From Bacteroidales bacterium (GTDB taxonomy: Bacteria > Bacteroidota > Bacteroidia > Bacteroidales > JAAUTT01): 9,608 bases of DNA. Numbering within the stretch: the first letter of the stretch is position 1; each line of letters begins with the position of its first letter. The translations under genes and the position numbers were made by a program. Of the stretch, positions 1-6,223 are shown piece after piece. The stretch is taken from assembly GCA_012031335.1 (NCBI GenBank), contig JAAUTT010000103.1, positions 1 to 9,608 on the forward strand, in the 5' to 3' direction. The notes under the pieces are model-generated. The model saw nothing but the letters and a program-made list of their open reading frames with translations. It was not told the DNA's origin and ran no database searches.

Positions 1-41
1 TGAACTTGTTTTAAATCTTTTCCTTCTATTTGAATAGACAT
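1..41 (-). CDS. Possible 5' end of a gene running off the left edge
   Basis: On the minus strand an ATG at 41-39 opens a frame that stays open to the window edge and begins MSIQIEGKDLKQV. Only about 13 codons are visible, so I cannot name the product. It would lie downstream of the aldo/keto reductase on the same strand. A terminator-like hairpin lies between them, so it is probably transcribed separately or by read-through. The only supports are an ATG in a sensible place and lack of a stop. A plus-strand frame ending with TAG at 35-37 is an alternative that I consider less likely. Confidence 0.4.
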   Translation of the reverse strand, partial: MSIQIEGKDLKQV

Positions 42-54
42 AATAACAAAATTG

Positions 55-89
55 TAAAACACGTAGTTATAAATTAATACAACTACGTG
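55..89 (-). terminator. Hairpin terminator downstream of the aldo/keto reductase
   Basis: A perfect 9-bp inverted repeat, CACGTAGTT at 60-68 and AACTACGTG at 81-89, encloses a 12-base AT loop. Read on the minus strand it is followed at once by TTTTA (the complement of 55-59), the usual layout of an intrinsic terminator. It lies 7 bases past the reductase stop codon. On the plus strand it is followed by a weaker T-rich stretch. It also lies upstream of the possible gene start at 41, so an operator or leader role for that gene is an alternative. Confidence 0.7.
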
Positions 90-96
90 CTGATTT

Positions 97-1083
97 TTAT
101 TCTAAAATTGAATTTATTCTCTTTAATTCTTCAGGCGAAAATTGAAGGTTATCGAGACATTTTAAATTATCGTCGAGTTGTTCTACACTGCTAGCACCTA
201 TTAAAACTGTTGTAATTCGTTTATCTTTCAGAATCCAGGCCAGTGCCATTTCAGCCAGAGTTTGATTTCTGCTTTGAGCAATATCATTTAAATTCTTAAT
301 TTGCTCAAGCCGTTTAGGCGTTATCATCTCTGCTTTCAGGAAAACTCCTTTACTAGCCCTTGAGCCTTGCGGAATTCCATTGATATAGCGATTTGTAAGC
401 AAACCCTGCGCAAGAGGAGAAAAGGGTATACAGCCTACTCCATTATCTTCCAGAACATCTAGTAAACCATCCTCCACCCAGCGTTCGAACATGGAATATT
501 TAGGCTGGTGAATTAAACATGGCGTTCCTAGTTCTTTTAATATTTTTACAGCCTTTTTTGTTTGGTCGGCATTATAATTTGAAATTCCGGCGTATAAAGC
601 CTTTCCCTGACGAACAACTTGATCCAGAGCCGCCATTGTTTCTTCAATTGGAGTTTCGGGATCGGGACGATGGGAATAGAAAATATCCACATATTCCAGA
701 TTCATTCTTTTTAAACTCTGATCGAGGCTCGATATCAGGTACTTTTTTGAACCCCAGTCACCATATGGCCCCGGCCACATATAGTAGCCTGCTTTGGTCG
801 AAATTATCATCTCATCGCGATAGCCTTTAAAGTCCTTATGCAGAATACTGCCAAAGTTTTCCTCTGCCGAACCGGGAGGAGGACCATAATTGTTTGCAAG
901 ATCAAAATGAGTGATTCCTACGTCAAAAGAACGCCATAATATTTTTCTGAAATTTTCGTAAACATCAGCACCTCCGAAATTATGCCATAAACCCAGCGAA
1001 ATTGCTGAGAGTTTAACCCCGCTTCGGCCGCATCGATTGTAAACCATTTTATCGTACCTGACTGATGATGGTAAGTAAGCCAT
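97..1083 (-). CDS. yghZ: YghZ-type aldo/keto reductase (L-glyceraldehyde 3-phosphate reductase family)
   Basis: A complete 328-residue NADPH-dependent aldo/keto reductase, expected in the cytoplasm. It follows the E. coli YghZ (Gpr, AKR14) pattern along its whole length: an N-terminal RY..M.YNRCGRSG stretch, SLGLWHNFG (29-37), FDLANNYGPPPGSAEENFG (60-78), ISTKAGYYMWPGPYG (94-108) and SLDQSLKRM.LEYVDIFYSHR (119-139). The catalytic tetrad appears to be Asp61, Tyr66, Lys97 and His138. The C-terminal VLIGASSVEQLDDN segment matches the cofactor phosphate-binding region of the superfamily. YghZ reduces L-glyceraldehyde 3-phosphate and methylglyoxal in E. coli; Bacteroidota homologues are commonly found beside sugar-degradation genes and their substrate is unproven. 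The start ATG at 1083 aligns with the usual N-terminus. The gene is divergent from the GH88 gene across 73 bases and is followed by a hairpin terminator. The family call is strong, the exact substrate is inferred. Confidence 0.92.
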   Translation of the reverse strand: MAYLPSSVRYDKMVYNRCGRSGVKLSAISLGLWHNFGGADVYENFRKILWRSFDVGITHFDLANNYGPPPGSAEENFGSILHKDFKGYRDEMIISTKAGYYMWPGPYGDWGSKKYLISSLDQSLKRMNLEYVDIFYSHRPDPETPIEETMAALDQVVRQGKALYAGISNYNADQTKKAVKILKELGTPCLIHQPKYSMFERWVEDGLLDVLEDNGVGCIPFSPLAQGLLTNRYINGIPQGSRASKGVFLKAEMITPKRLEQIKNLNDIAQSRNQTLAEMALAWILKDKRITTVLIGASSVEQLDDNLKCLDNLQFSPEELKRINSILE

Positions 1084-1156
1084 AAATTATAGTGTTAATT
1101 GGTTTATACAGGGAAATGTTTAATTTTAATCTCCAATTCATAAAAAGTACTATAAA

Positions 1157-2362
1157 ATGAAAAAAATTAAATATCTGCCAGTATGTTTTATCATGGTTTT
1201 CATGTTTTTCTCGTGCACTAAAAAAGAAAAATCGTTCCAGGATATAGTGAACGACCAGCTTGAGTTTGCCTCGGCGCAATATCTGAAGCTATTTGATAAA
1301 ACAAAGGATAGTTTGACATTGCCGCGCACAACTGATAAAAATGGCAATCTGATAATGGCACCATCAGATTGGTGGACCAGTGGATTTATTCCCGGTACAT
1401 TCTGGTATTTGTACGAAAATTCGATGGATACCACTTTTCGCAGTGCTGCTCAGAATTACACCCGCAGAGTTGAAAAGGAACAATATAATACGGGTACTCA
1501 CGATTTGGGATTTATGCTTTTTTGTAGTTTCGGCAATGGTTATAGACTTACAGCCGACACATCCTATAAAAGGATAATGATTACCGGGGCACGCTCATTA
1601 TGTACCCGTTTTCGTCCACCAGTAGGATGTATCCAATCATGGGGATCGGGGAACGGATGGCAATGTCCTGTTATTATTGACAACATGATGAACCTCGAAT
1701 TTTTGCTCTGGGCAACAAAGGCAACTGGCGATTCATCGTATTACAAAATTGCTGTTACGCATGCCGACACAACCATCCGAAATCATTTCCGCAGTGATTA
1801 TAGTTCCTATCACGTGGTAGATTACGATACAATTACCGGGAAGGTTCTTGCCAGGCAAACCCATCAGGGTGCCGCCGACGAAAGTGCCTGGTCCAGAGGC
1901 CAGGCATGGGCATTGTATGGCTATACCATGATGTATCGTGAAACAAAAATCCCAAAATACCTTGATATGGCTGTCAATATAGCTGACTTTATCCTGGAAC
2001 ATCCCAATTTACCATCGGATAAAATACCTTACTGGGATTTTAACGCTCCGGCAATTCCTAATGAACCCAGAGATGCCTCTGCTGCTGCAATAATTTGTTC
2101 AGCCTTAATTGATTTAAGTCAATTTGTAGATGTTCAACAGTCGGAGAATTATTTAAAGGTGGCTCGTCAGCAAATAACCACTTTATCGTCTCCCCTATAT
2201 TGCGCTGAACCTGGCGGAAATGGTGGTTTTATTCTGAAACACAGTGTTGGCTCGAAACCAGCTAATTCTGAGATTGATGTTCCATTAACCTATGCTGATT
2301 ATTATTATGTAGAATCGTTAATGAAAATGAAGGAGCTTTTATCGAGAAATACTAAGAATTAA
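1157..2362 (+). CDS. GH88 unsaturated glucuronyl/uronyl hydrolase, lipoprotein
   Basis: A 401-residue glycoside hydrolase family 88 enzyme. Such enzymes remove the 4,5-unsaturated uronic acid left at the non-reducing end of oligosaccharides by polysaccharide lyases (glycosaminoglycan, ulvan, gellan or pectin side chains), through hydration of the double bond. The N-terminus is a lipoprotein signal with a lipobox ending FFSC at Cys20. The residues after it (TKKEK) are not an obvious surface-export signal, so a periplasmic-facing lipoprotein is my inference. Family landmarks are WWTSGFIPG (72-80), THDLGF with the likely catalytic Asp116, IIDNMMNLEFLLWA with the second Asp175, the THQG motif (235-238), WSRGQAWALYGY (245-256), PYWDFNAP (291-298) and the C-terminal IDVPLTYADYYYVESL region. 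The 59-residue spacing of the two aspartates fits the family. Length is normal and the frame intact. No lyase is visible nearby, so the polymer is unknown. Confidence 0.93.
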   Translation: MKKIKYLPVCFIMVFMFFSCTKKEKSFQDIVNDQLEFASAQYLKLFDKTKDSLTLPRTTDKNGNLIMAPSDWWTSGFIPGTFWYLYENSMDTTFRSAAQNYTRRVEKEQYNTGTHDLGFMLFCSFGNGYRLTADTSYKRIMITGARSLCTRFRPPVGCIQSWGSGNGWQCPVIIDNMMNLEFLLWATKATGDSSYYKIAVTHADTTIRNHFRSDYSSYHVVDYDTITGKVLARQTHQGAADESAWSRGQAWALYGYTMMYRETKIPKYLDMAVNIADFILEHPNLPSDKIPYWDFNAPAIPNEPRDASAAAIICSALIDLSQFVDVQQSENYLKVARQQITTLSSPLYCAEPGGNGGFILKHSVGSKPANSEIDVPLTYADYYYVESLMKMKELLSRNTKN

Positions 2363-2404
2363 TTGAATCCGAAGAGGGAGCCTGAAAATTCTAAGAATAA
2401 GCAC

Positions 2405-2457
2405 AAGCCCAGTAGTATAAAGTGTAAAACATTTATTTTCTTTATATTACCGGGCTT
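2405..2457. terminator. Bidirectional hairpin terminator between convergent genes
   Basis: An 18-base arm at 2405-2422 pairs with 2440-2457 around a 17-base AT loop. Sixteen positions are Watson-Crick pairs, one is a G-U wobble and one is an A-C mismatch; the base is AAGCCC/GGGCTT. It lies between the GH88 stop (2362) and the stop of the barrel gene (2498, minus strand), so it can end transcription from both sides. T-rich sequence follows on the plus strand (TATGTTTAGCTTTT); the minus side has no clean T-run. Confidence 0.75.
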
Positions 2458-2497
2458 TATGTTTAGCTTTTCACTTTTAAGGTGCCTTCTTTTGCAT

Positions 2498-3158
2498 TTA
2501 ATTAATGGTGTATCGTATTCCTAAGGAAAGAGAATTGGGGATAACAGAGAGCTGGAAAGAACTGTTTATATCCTTTTTTTCGTTGTTTCCCGAACCCGAT
2601 GTATTCACAGTATTTGAAAAACCAAAAAAACCTATACCAGCTTCTATCCCAAATTTATCGGTTATATTATACCTGAATCCGGGTATAACACCAATGCGGA
2701 AAACACTTTGATGTTCCTCTACCGAGGTGGTGACAGTACCACTTTTGTATTCATCAATATCTTTACCAAAACCAAAATCCGCCTGCGCCTTTCCAAAGAA
2801 ATAAGCATGTTCGCCAAGTGCAAAATATTTTTTCACAAAAGGTGAAATGGTAAATGTTTTGGTTTTATTAATGGTTTCGGAATTGGTTGATTCGGTTTTC
2901 TTTTTGTACAAAGAATAGCCAAGCCCTAAACCTGCCGAGAAATTATCGGAAATAAAATATTCTGCTTCAGGGGTAATTTTGAAATTAGTCCAAACAGGTC
3001 CATCATCAGTATTTCCTCCTTGTTCCGTTTTTTCTTTTTGAAGTGGAGAAATTAAAATCACCACCAACAACTATTGAACCCTGCTGCATTTGTGCAAACG
3101 ACTTTAGTGGAAATAGTACAATGCCAAGAATTACCAGATATTTCATTTTCGTTTTCAT
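2498..3158 (-). CDS. Small outer-membrane beta-barrel protein, frameshifted
   Basis: A predicted 8-stranded OmpA/OmpX-like porin-family barrel typical of Bacteroidota. Reading from the ATG at 3158 (or the in-frame ATG at 3146) gives a clear Sec signal peptide, MKYLVILGIVLFPLKSFA, then QMQQGSIVVGGDFNFSTSK. That frame soon stops. From about 3040 down to the stop at 2498 the rest of the barrel is in the neighbouring frame: alternating strands such as ISDNFSAGLGLGYSLY, FTISPFVKKYFAL, FGKAQADFGFG, VIPGFRYNITDKFGIEAGIG and the terminal SLGIRYTIN. Removing one base from the T-runs at 3028-3039 joins the halves as ...FSTSK-EKTEQGG..., a sensible family sequence of about 219 residues. The TTG at 3070 is not a credible start because it would lack a signal peptide. 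The gene converges on GH88 and is divergent from DUF2264. Its function beyond barrel formation is unknown. Confidence 0.8.
3028..3039 (-). other. Apparent +1 frameshift site in the barrel gene
   Basis: On the plus strand this is six Ts, a C, then five Ts. Read on the minus strand the signal-peptide frame and the mature-barrel frame differ by exactly one extra base here. Homopolymer runs are a common place both for sequencing errors and for slippage mutations. Confidence 0.75.
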
Positions 3159-3174
3159 TTTTAATTAAACAGTT

Positions 3175-3204
3175 TTTGAGAATTGATAATTGTGATTAGT
3201 TTTA
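3175..3204 (+). promoter_or_regulatory. Weak candidate Bacteroidota promoter for the DUF2264 gene
   Basis: TTTG at 3175-3178 and TAGTTTTA at 3197-3204 are separated by 18 bases. They resemble the Bacteroidota TTTG-N19-21-TAnnTTTG promoter, with one mismatch in the -7 box and a slightly short spacer. The -7 box ends 45 bases before the ATG at 3250. In such AT-rich DNA a chance match is possible. Confidence 0.3.
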
Positions 3205-3249
3205 TGATACAATAAACTACAATCAATTAATTTTATTATTAAAATAAAT

Positions 3250-4482
3250 ATGTACAGGCGTAATTTTATTAAAATAGTTCCAGCTGCAGCGGCATTTACG
3301 GCAGTATCAGCAGATTCATTTGCTTTATCTGAAATAAAACCCGATCCTGTATCGCGAAAATATTGGGTTGAAGTAGCAGAGAAAATTATGTCTCCGGTAA
3401 TCAAGGAATTGTCGAAAGGAAACTTACGAAATGCGATGCCCGTTGAAGTTAAGCAAGGTCAGGAAAGCCGCAGAAAATATCCATACCTCGAGGCATTTGG
3501 ACGGACACTTGCTGGAATTGCTCCCTGGCTTGAGTTAAAGGACGATAATACCCCCGAAGGTCTGAAGCGGAAAACATATTTTGAATGGTAAAGCTCTGTC
3601 TTGATAATGCTACAAATCCTAAGTCGTCTGATTACATGAATTTTACCGATGGTGGACAACCCCTGGTTGATGCGGCTTTTCTCGCTCATGGCTTGATTCG
3701 TGCTCCACGCCTATGGAATGCTTTGGAAAAACAGGTTCAGGAGAATATTGTAAATGCATTGCTTTTAACACGAAATATTAAACCGGGTTATAGTAACTGG
3801 CTGTTATTTAGTGCAATGATTGAAGCGTTTTTCCTGAAATATGGTTATGGCTGGGATGCCATGCGGGTGGATTTTGCAATTAAAAAGCATCTGGAGTGGT
3901 ATAAGGGTGATGGAGCATATGGAGACGGACCGGATTTTCATTGGGATTACTACAATAGTTTTGTGATCCAGCCTATGCTGTTTGATGTTATGAAAATTGT
4001 GGGTGAAAAAGATAGAGATGTAATGTCTAAAAAAGAATTGATTTTAAAAAGAATGCAGAGATATGCTGCTATCCAGGAAAGGTTAATTTCTCCTGAGGCA
4101 ACATTTCCGGTAATTGGACGCTCGCTTGCCTACCGTTTTGGTGCTTTCCAGGCATTGGCTCAAATGGCTTTTAAACGAATCTCTCCCTACGGAGATAACT
4201 ATGGGACAGGTTAAAAATGCACTTTCGCATGTAATACATCGCATGATAGAAGCTCCCGGTACCTTTGATAAGAATGGATGGTTAACTATTGGTTTTTGTG
4301 GCCACCAGAAAAGCATCGGAGAAGTCTATATTACAACAGGCAGTATTTATCTGTGTATGGTAGGACTTCTTCCATTGGGATTGCCCGATAATTCGACATT
4401 TTGGACAGCAAAACCGGAGGATTGGACATCGAAGAAGGCCTGGGCTGGAATTGATATTGAATGTGATTCGGCATTGTATTAA
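3250..4482 (+). CDS. DUF2264 protein (putative GH154-like uronidase), Tat-exported, with two frameshifts
   Basis: One family protein split over three frames: 3250 to about 3588, about 3589 to 4172, and about 4174-4482. The N-terminus MYRRNFIKIVPAAAAF has an RRxFIK twin-arginine motif and a hydrophobic stretch, with likely cleavage after SFA at residue 25, so export by the Tat system is expected. Family landmarks in order are YPYLEAFGRTLAGIAPWLEL (segment 1), GDGAYGDGPDFHWDYYNSF (about residues 220-238, segment 2), and APGTFDKNGWLTIGFCGHQ, GEVYITTGSIYLC and WTSKKAWAG (segment 3). Restoring one base near 3588 (EW-VKLCLDN) and removing one near 4173 (MAF-NESLPTEITMGQVKNAL) gives an unbroken protein of about 410 residues, a normal length. 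DUF2264 (Pfam PF10022) has an (alpha/alpha)-barrel-like sequence; from memory, CAZy GH154 beta-glucuronidases belong here, so glucuronate removal is a reasonable but unproven guess. It is in the same direction as GH88, about 890 bases downstream. Confidence 0.82.
3586..3590 (+). other. Apparent -1 frameshift site 1 in DUF2264
   Basis: The first frame ends ...TYFEW and then TAA at 3589-3591. The next frame continues at once with VKLCLDNATNPKSSDYMNF, which belongs to the family. One added base at GG (3587-3588), giving GAA TGG GTA AAG, restores continuity. Adding a base further upstream, in the A or T runs, would create a TGA stop, so the lost base must be at or after the GAA codon. Confidence 0.75.
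4169..4176 (+). other. Apparent +1 frameshift site 2 in DUF2264
   Basis: The sequence TTTTAAAC carries one base too many. Frame two reads ...LAQMAFKRISPYGDNYGTG and stops at 4212-4214. The other frame reads ESLPTEITMGQVKNALSHVIHRM, which matches the expected LPxxxxxxQVxxAL family segment. Removing one A (GCT TTT AAC GAA) or the C joins the two. Confidence 0.75.
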
Positions 4483-4587
4483 AGGATAAGGTTTTAGCAG
4501 AAAATATACAGTGAGAAAAATTAATAAAAACATAGATTTTTGCGCAAATAATAAGCAATTATTTTATAGCTATTTAGATTAATTCTT

Positions 4588-4595
4588 TACATTTG
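4588..4595 (+). promoter_or_regulatory. -7 box of the RRM gene promoter
   Basis: TACATTTG is an exact match to the Bacteroidota -7 consensus TAnnTTTG and ends 27 bases before the ATG at 4623. No good TTTG -33 element is seen at the expected distance; only AT-rich sequence is present. The region between the DUF2264 stop and this box (4483-4587) holds nothing else I recognise. Confidence 0.6.
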
Positions 4596-4622
4596 TATAT
4601 ATATAATTTTAATCAAATAATC

Positions 4623-4943
4623 ATGAACATTTATTTAGGTAACGTTGATTTCAAAGTTAAAGAGGAACAACTAACGGATTTATTTGCAGAGTACGGTGAA
4701 GTTAAGTCGGTTAAGGTTATCACTGATAAGCTTACAGGCAGAAGCAAAGGTTTTGCATTTGTTGAAATGCCCAATGATGATGAAGCTAAGGAAGCAATTG
4801 CAAATTTAAACGGTTACATGCTGAATAACAGAGAACTTTCGGTTTCTGTTGCACGTCCAAAAGAAGAAAGAAAACCTTTCAGAAACGATTATGGCGGTGG
4901 CCGGAATGGTGGTGGAAACAGAGGCGGATACGACCGCAGATAA
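4623..4943 (+). CDS. RRM-domain RNA-binding protein with Gly/Arg tail
   Basis: A 106-residue single-stranded RNA-binding protein. One RNA recognition motif spans about residues 2-79, with RNP2 IYLGNV (3-8) and RNP1 KGFAFVEM (42-49), including the two stacking Phe residues; RNP1 ends in Met where Phe or Tyr is usual. The tail from about residue 84 is rich in Gly, Arg and Asn (YGGGRNGGGNRGGYDRR), an RGG-like flexible segment. Such proteins are abundant and cold- or stress-associated in Bacteroidota and cyanobacteria and probably act as RNA chaperones, but the target here is unknown. I chose ATG 4623 because the fold starts directly with MNIYLGN; an upstream in-frame TTG at 4593 lies inside the promoter's -7 box. 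The gene is monocistronic, with its own promoter and a strong terminator. Confidence 0.93.
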   Translation: MNIYLGNVDFKVKEEQLTDLFAEYGEVKSVKVITDKLTGRSKGFAFVEMPNDDEAKEAIANLNGYMLNNRELSVSVARPKEERKPFRNDYGGGRNGGGNRGGYDRR

Positions 4944-4967
4944 GATATATAGTTTTTGAAAAATTAG

Positions 4968-4995
4968 GAGACGCAGTATTTACTGCGTCTCTTTT
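4968..4995. terminator. Strong bidirectional terminator between the RRM and TPR genes
   Basis: GAGACGCAG (4968-4976) and CTGCGTCTC (4983-4991) form a perfect 9-bp GC-rich stem with a TATTTA loop (extendable by TA/TA), followed by TTTT on the plus strand. The TPR stop codon, on the opposite strand, occupies 4994-4996, directly next to the stem. On the minus strand the hairpin is followed by CTAATTTTTC, so it likely serves both convergent genes. Confidence 0.88.
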
Positions 4996-6190
4996 AATTT
5001 TTACAATATTTGATAAGATTTTCCTTGGCCTCCCGGCTACCCTGGTGCGTTGCTTTTTGCCAGTAATAACATGCCGAAGTATTGTCCTGCATTTTAAACC
5101 GGGCCATTCCTTTGCCCAGATTCGCATCTGCATCAATGGGATTTAAATCCAATGCCATTCCAAAATCTTCGTCGGCCAATTGAATACGTTCGGCCTTTAA
5201 CCCAATTTTACCTCTGAGAATATAGTAAACAGGTTGGCTCTGATCCTTCCGGATCAGATCATTCAAACCGTTCAACGCCTGAAGGTAATTACCGTTATCG
5301 TATTGCATTTGCACTTTTGCAAGTTTGACATTAGGATTATCGGGTAAGCTATATTCAAGTAAAGCCATATCTTCAGCAGATTTTTCTGAATTTCCCAGGT
5401 TTTGGTTTATATCAATACGTATAATATAATATTCGTGCGAAAAGGGATTTTTAGAAATAGCATTATTAATTGCAACCAAGGCATCTTTGAAATTTTGTAA
5501 TTTGAGTAAAACTTCGGCCTTCTGGAATTGATATTTATCCATACCCGGTTTCCTTGTTATAGCTTGATTTATTGATTTCAATGCCGCATCATAAAGTTTC
5601 ATACCCGATAAATACCTCGCCTGCTGATATAGTAATTCCGGATTATTAGGGTATTTTTTCAGTGCTTCGTCCAAAACAGGGAAATTATTCTGGTATCCAG
5701 CAGCTAAGGAAGCTTCAGTTTGATTTATTTTAATTTCAAGATCAGAATAGTCGGCATTCTGCCATAATTTCCCCCAGTTAAGATTGTCTTTTAAAGATTG
5801 AAATGCTGCATCATTTGCTATTTTACTAACAGGTAATTTGTTTTTAGTTTTGATGTATTCGGAGAGGTTTTCAAATGCCAGGTTCTTGTTTCCAAGCATC
5901 GCAAAACATTTGGCTTTTTCGAGATGGAATTCTCCGGAAAAATTGTTCTCAGCCTCCTTATAGAATTCCAATGCTTTTGAAAAATCCTTTATACCAAAAT
6001 TAATTTCAGCCATTATAACCGGATAAAATTTATCATCAGAAGATTGTGACTGATTTGCAGCTTCCAGCGCCTGGTCATATAATTCAAGATGCACAAGCAT
6101 ACCTGCTTTAATGAGGTTTTTATCCGCTATTTGTGCATAGTTGAGCTGAAATATGCTGACCAAAATTATTGCAATTAAGTTGAATTTCAT
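4994..6190 (-). CDS. Exported tetratricopeptide-repeat (TPR) protein
   Basis: A 398-residue protein with a Sec signal peptide, MKFNLIAIILVSIFQLNYA, cleaved before Gln20, so it is periplasmic or peripheral to the outer membrane. After it come helical repeats: irregular ones at about 25-115, then clearer TPR units near 187-213, 219-249, 287-317, 321-352 and 354-384, with the usual Ala/Gly/Tyr pattern and ...LNP or KNP ends (for example ALKSINQAITRKPGMDKY). The C-terminal ACYYWQKATHQGSREAKE resembles the Sel1-like closing repeat often seen in Bacteroidota TPR proteins. TPRs bind other proteins; no catalytic motif is seen. It starts 33 bases after the stop of the T9SS cargo gene on the same strand, so the two are probably co-transcribed and may function together at the envelope. 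The specific role is unknown. Confidence 0.88.
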   Translation of the reverse strand: MKFNLIAIILVSIFQLNYAQIADKNLIKAGMLVHLELYDQALEAANQSQSSDDKFYPVIMAEINFGIKDFSKALEFYKEAENNFSGEFHLEKAKCFAMLGNKNLAFENLSEYIKTKNKLPVSKIANDAAFQSLKDNLNWGKLWQNADYSDLEIKINQTEASLAAGYQNNFPVLDEALKKYPNNPELLYQQARYLSGMKLYDAALKSINQAITRKPGMDKYQFQKAEVLLKLQNFKDALVAINNAISKNPFSHEYYIIRIDINQNLGNSEKSAEDMALLEYSLPDNPNVKLAKVQMQYDNGNYLQALNGLNDLIRKDQSQPVYYILRGKIGLKAERIQLADEDFGMALDLNPIDADANLGKGMARFKMQDNTSACYYWQKATHQGSREAKENLIKYCKN

Positions 6191-6223
6191 TTTCTTAATT
6201 TATAGTAAATGAAAATTAATACC

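Noticed and set aside
60..89. Operator palindrome for a sugar regulator
   Set aside because: The 12-base loop and the immediate T-run on the minus strand, just after a stop codon, fit a terminator better; no regulator gene is visible.
519..830. Open frame of about 100 codons on the plus strand inside the aldo/keto reductase
   Set aside because: It is antisense to a well-conserved gene and has no recognisable domain or signal.
3586..4214. Programmed ribosomal frameshifting in DUF2264
   Set aside because: No slippery heptamer followed by a structured element is seen, the two shifts are in opposite directions, and unrelated neighbouring genes show the same kind of break.
4083..4558. Several minus-strand open frames opposite the DUF2264 3' end
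   Set aside because: The plus-strand frames carry the conserved DUF2264 C-terminus; the minus-strand translations are low-complexity shadows rich in Cys and Ile.
4593..4622. Upstream TTG start for the RRM protein
   Set aside because: It lies inside the -7 promoter box, and the RRM fold begins directly at the ATG at 4623.
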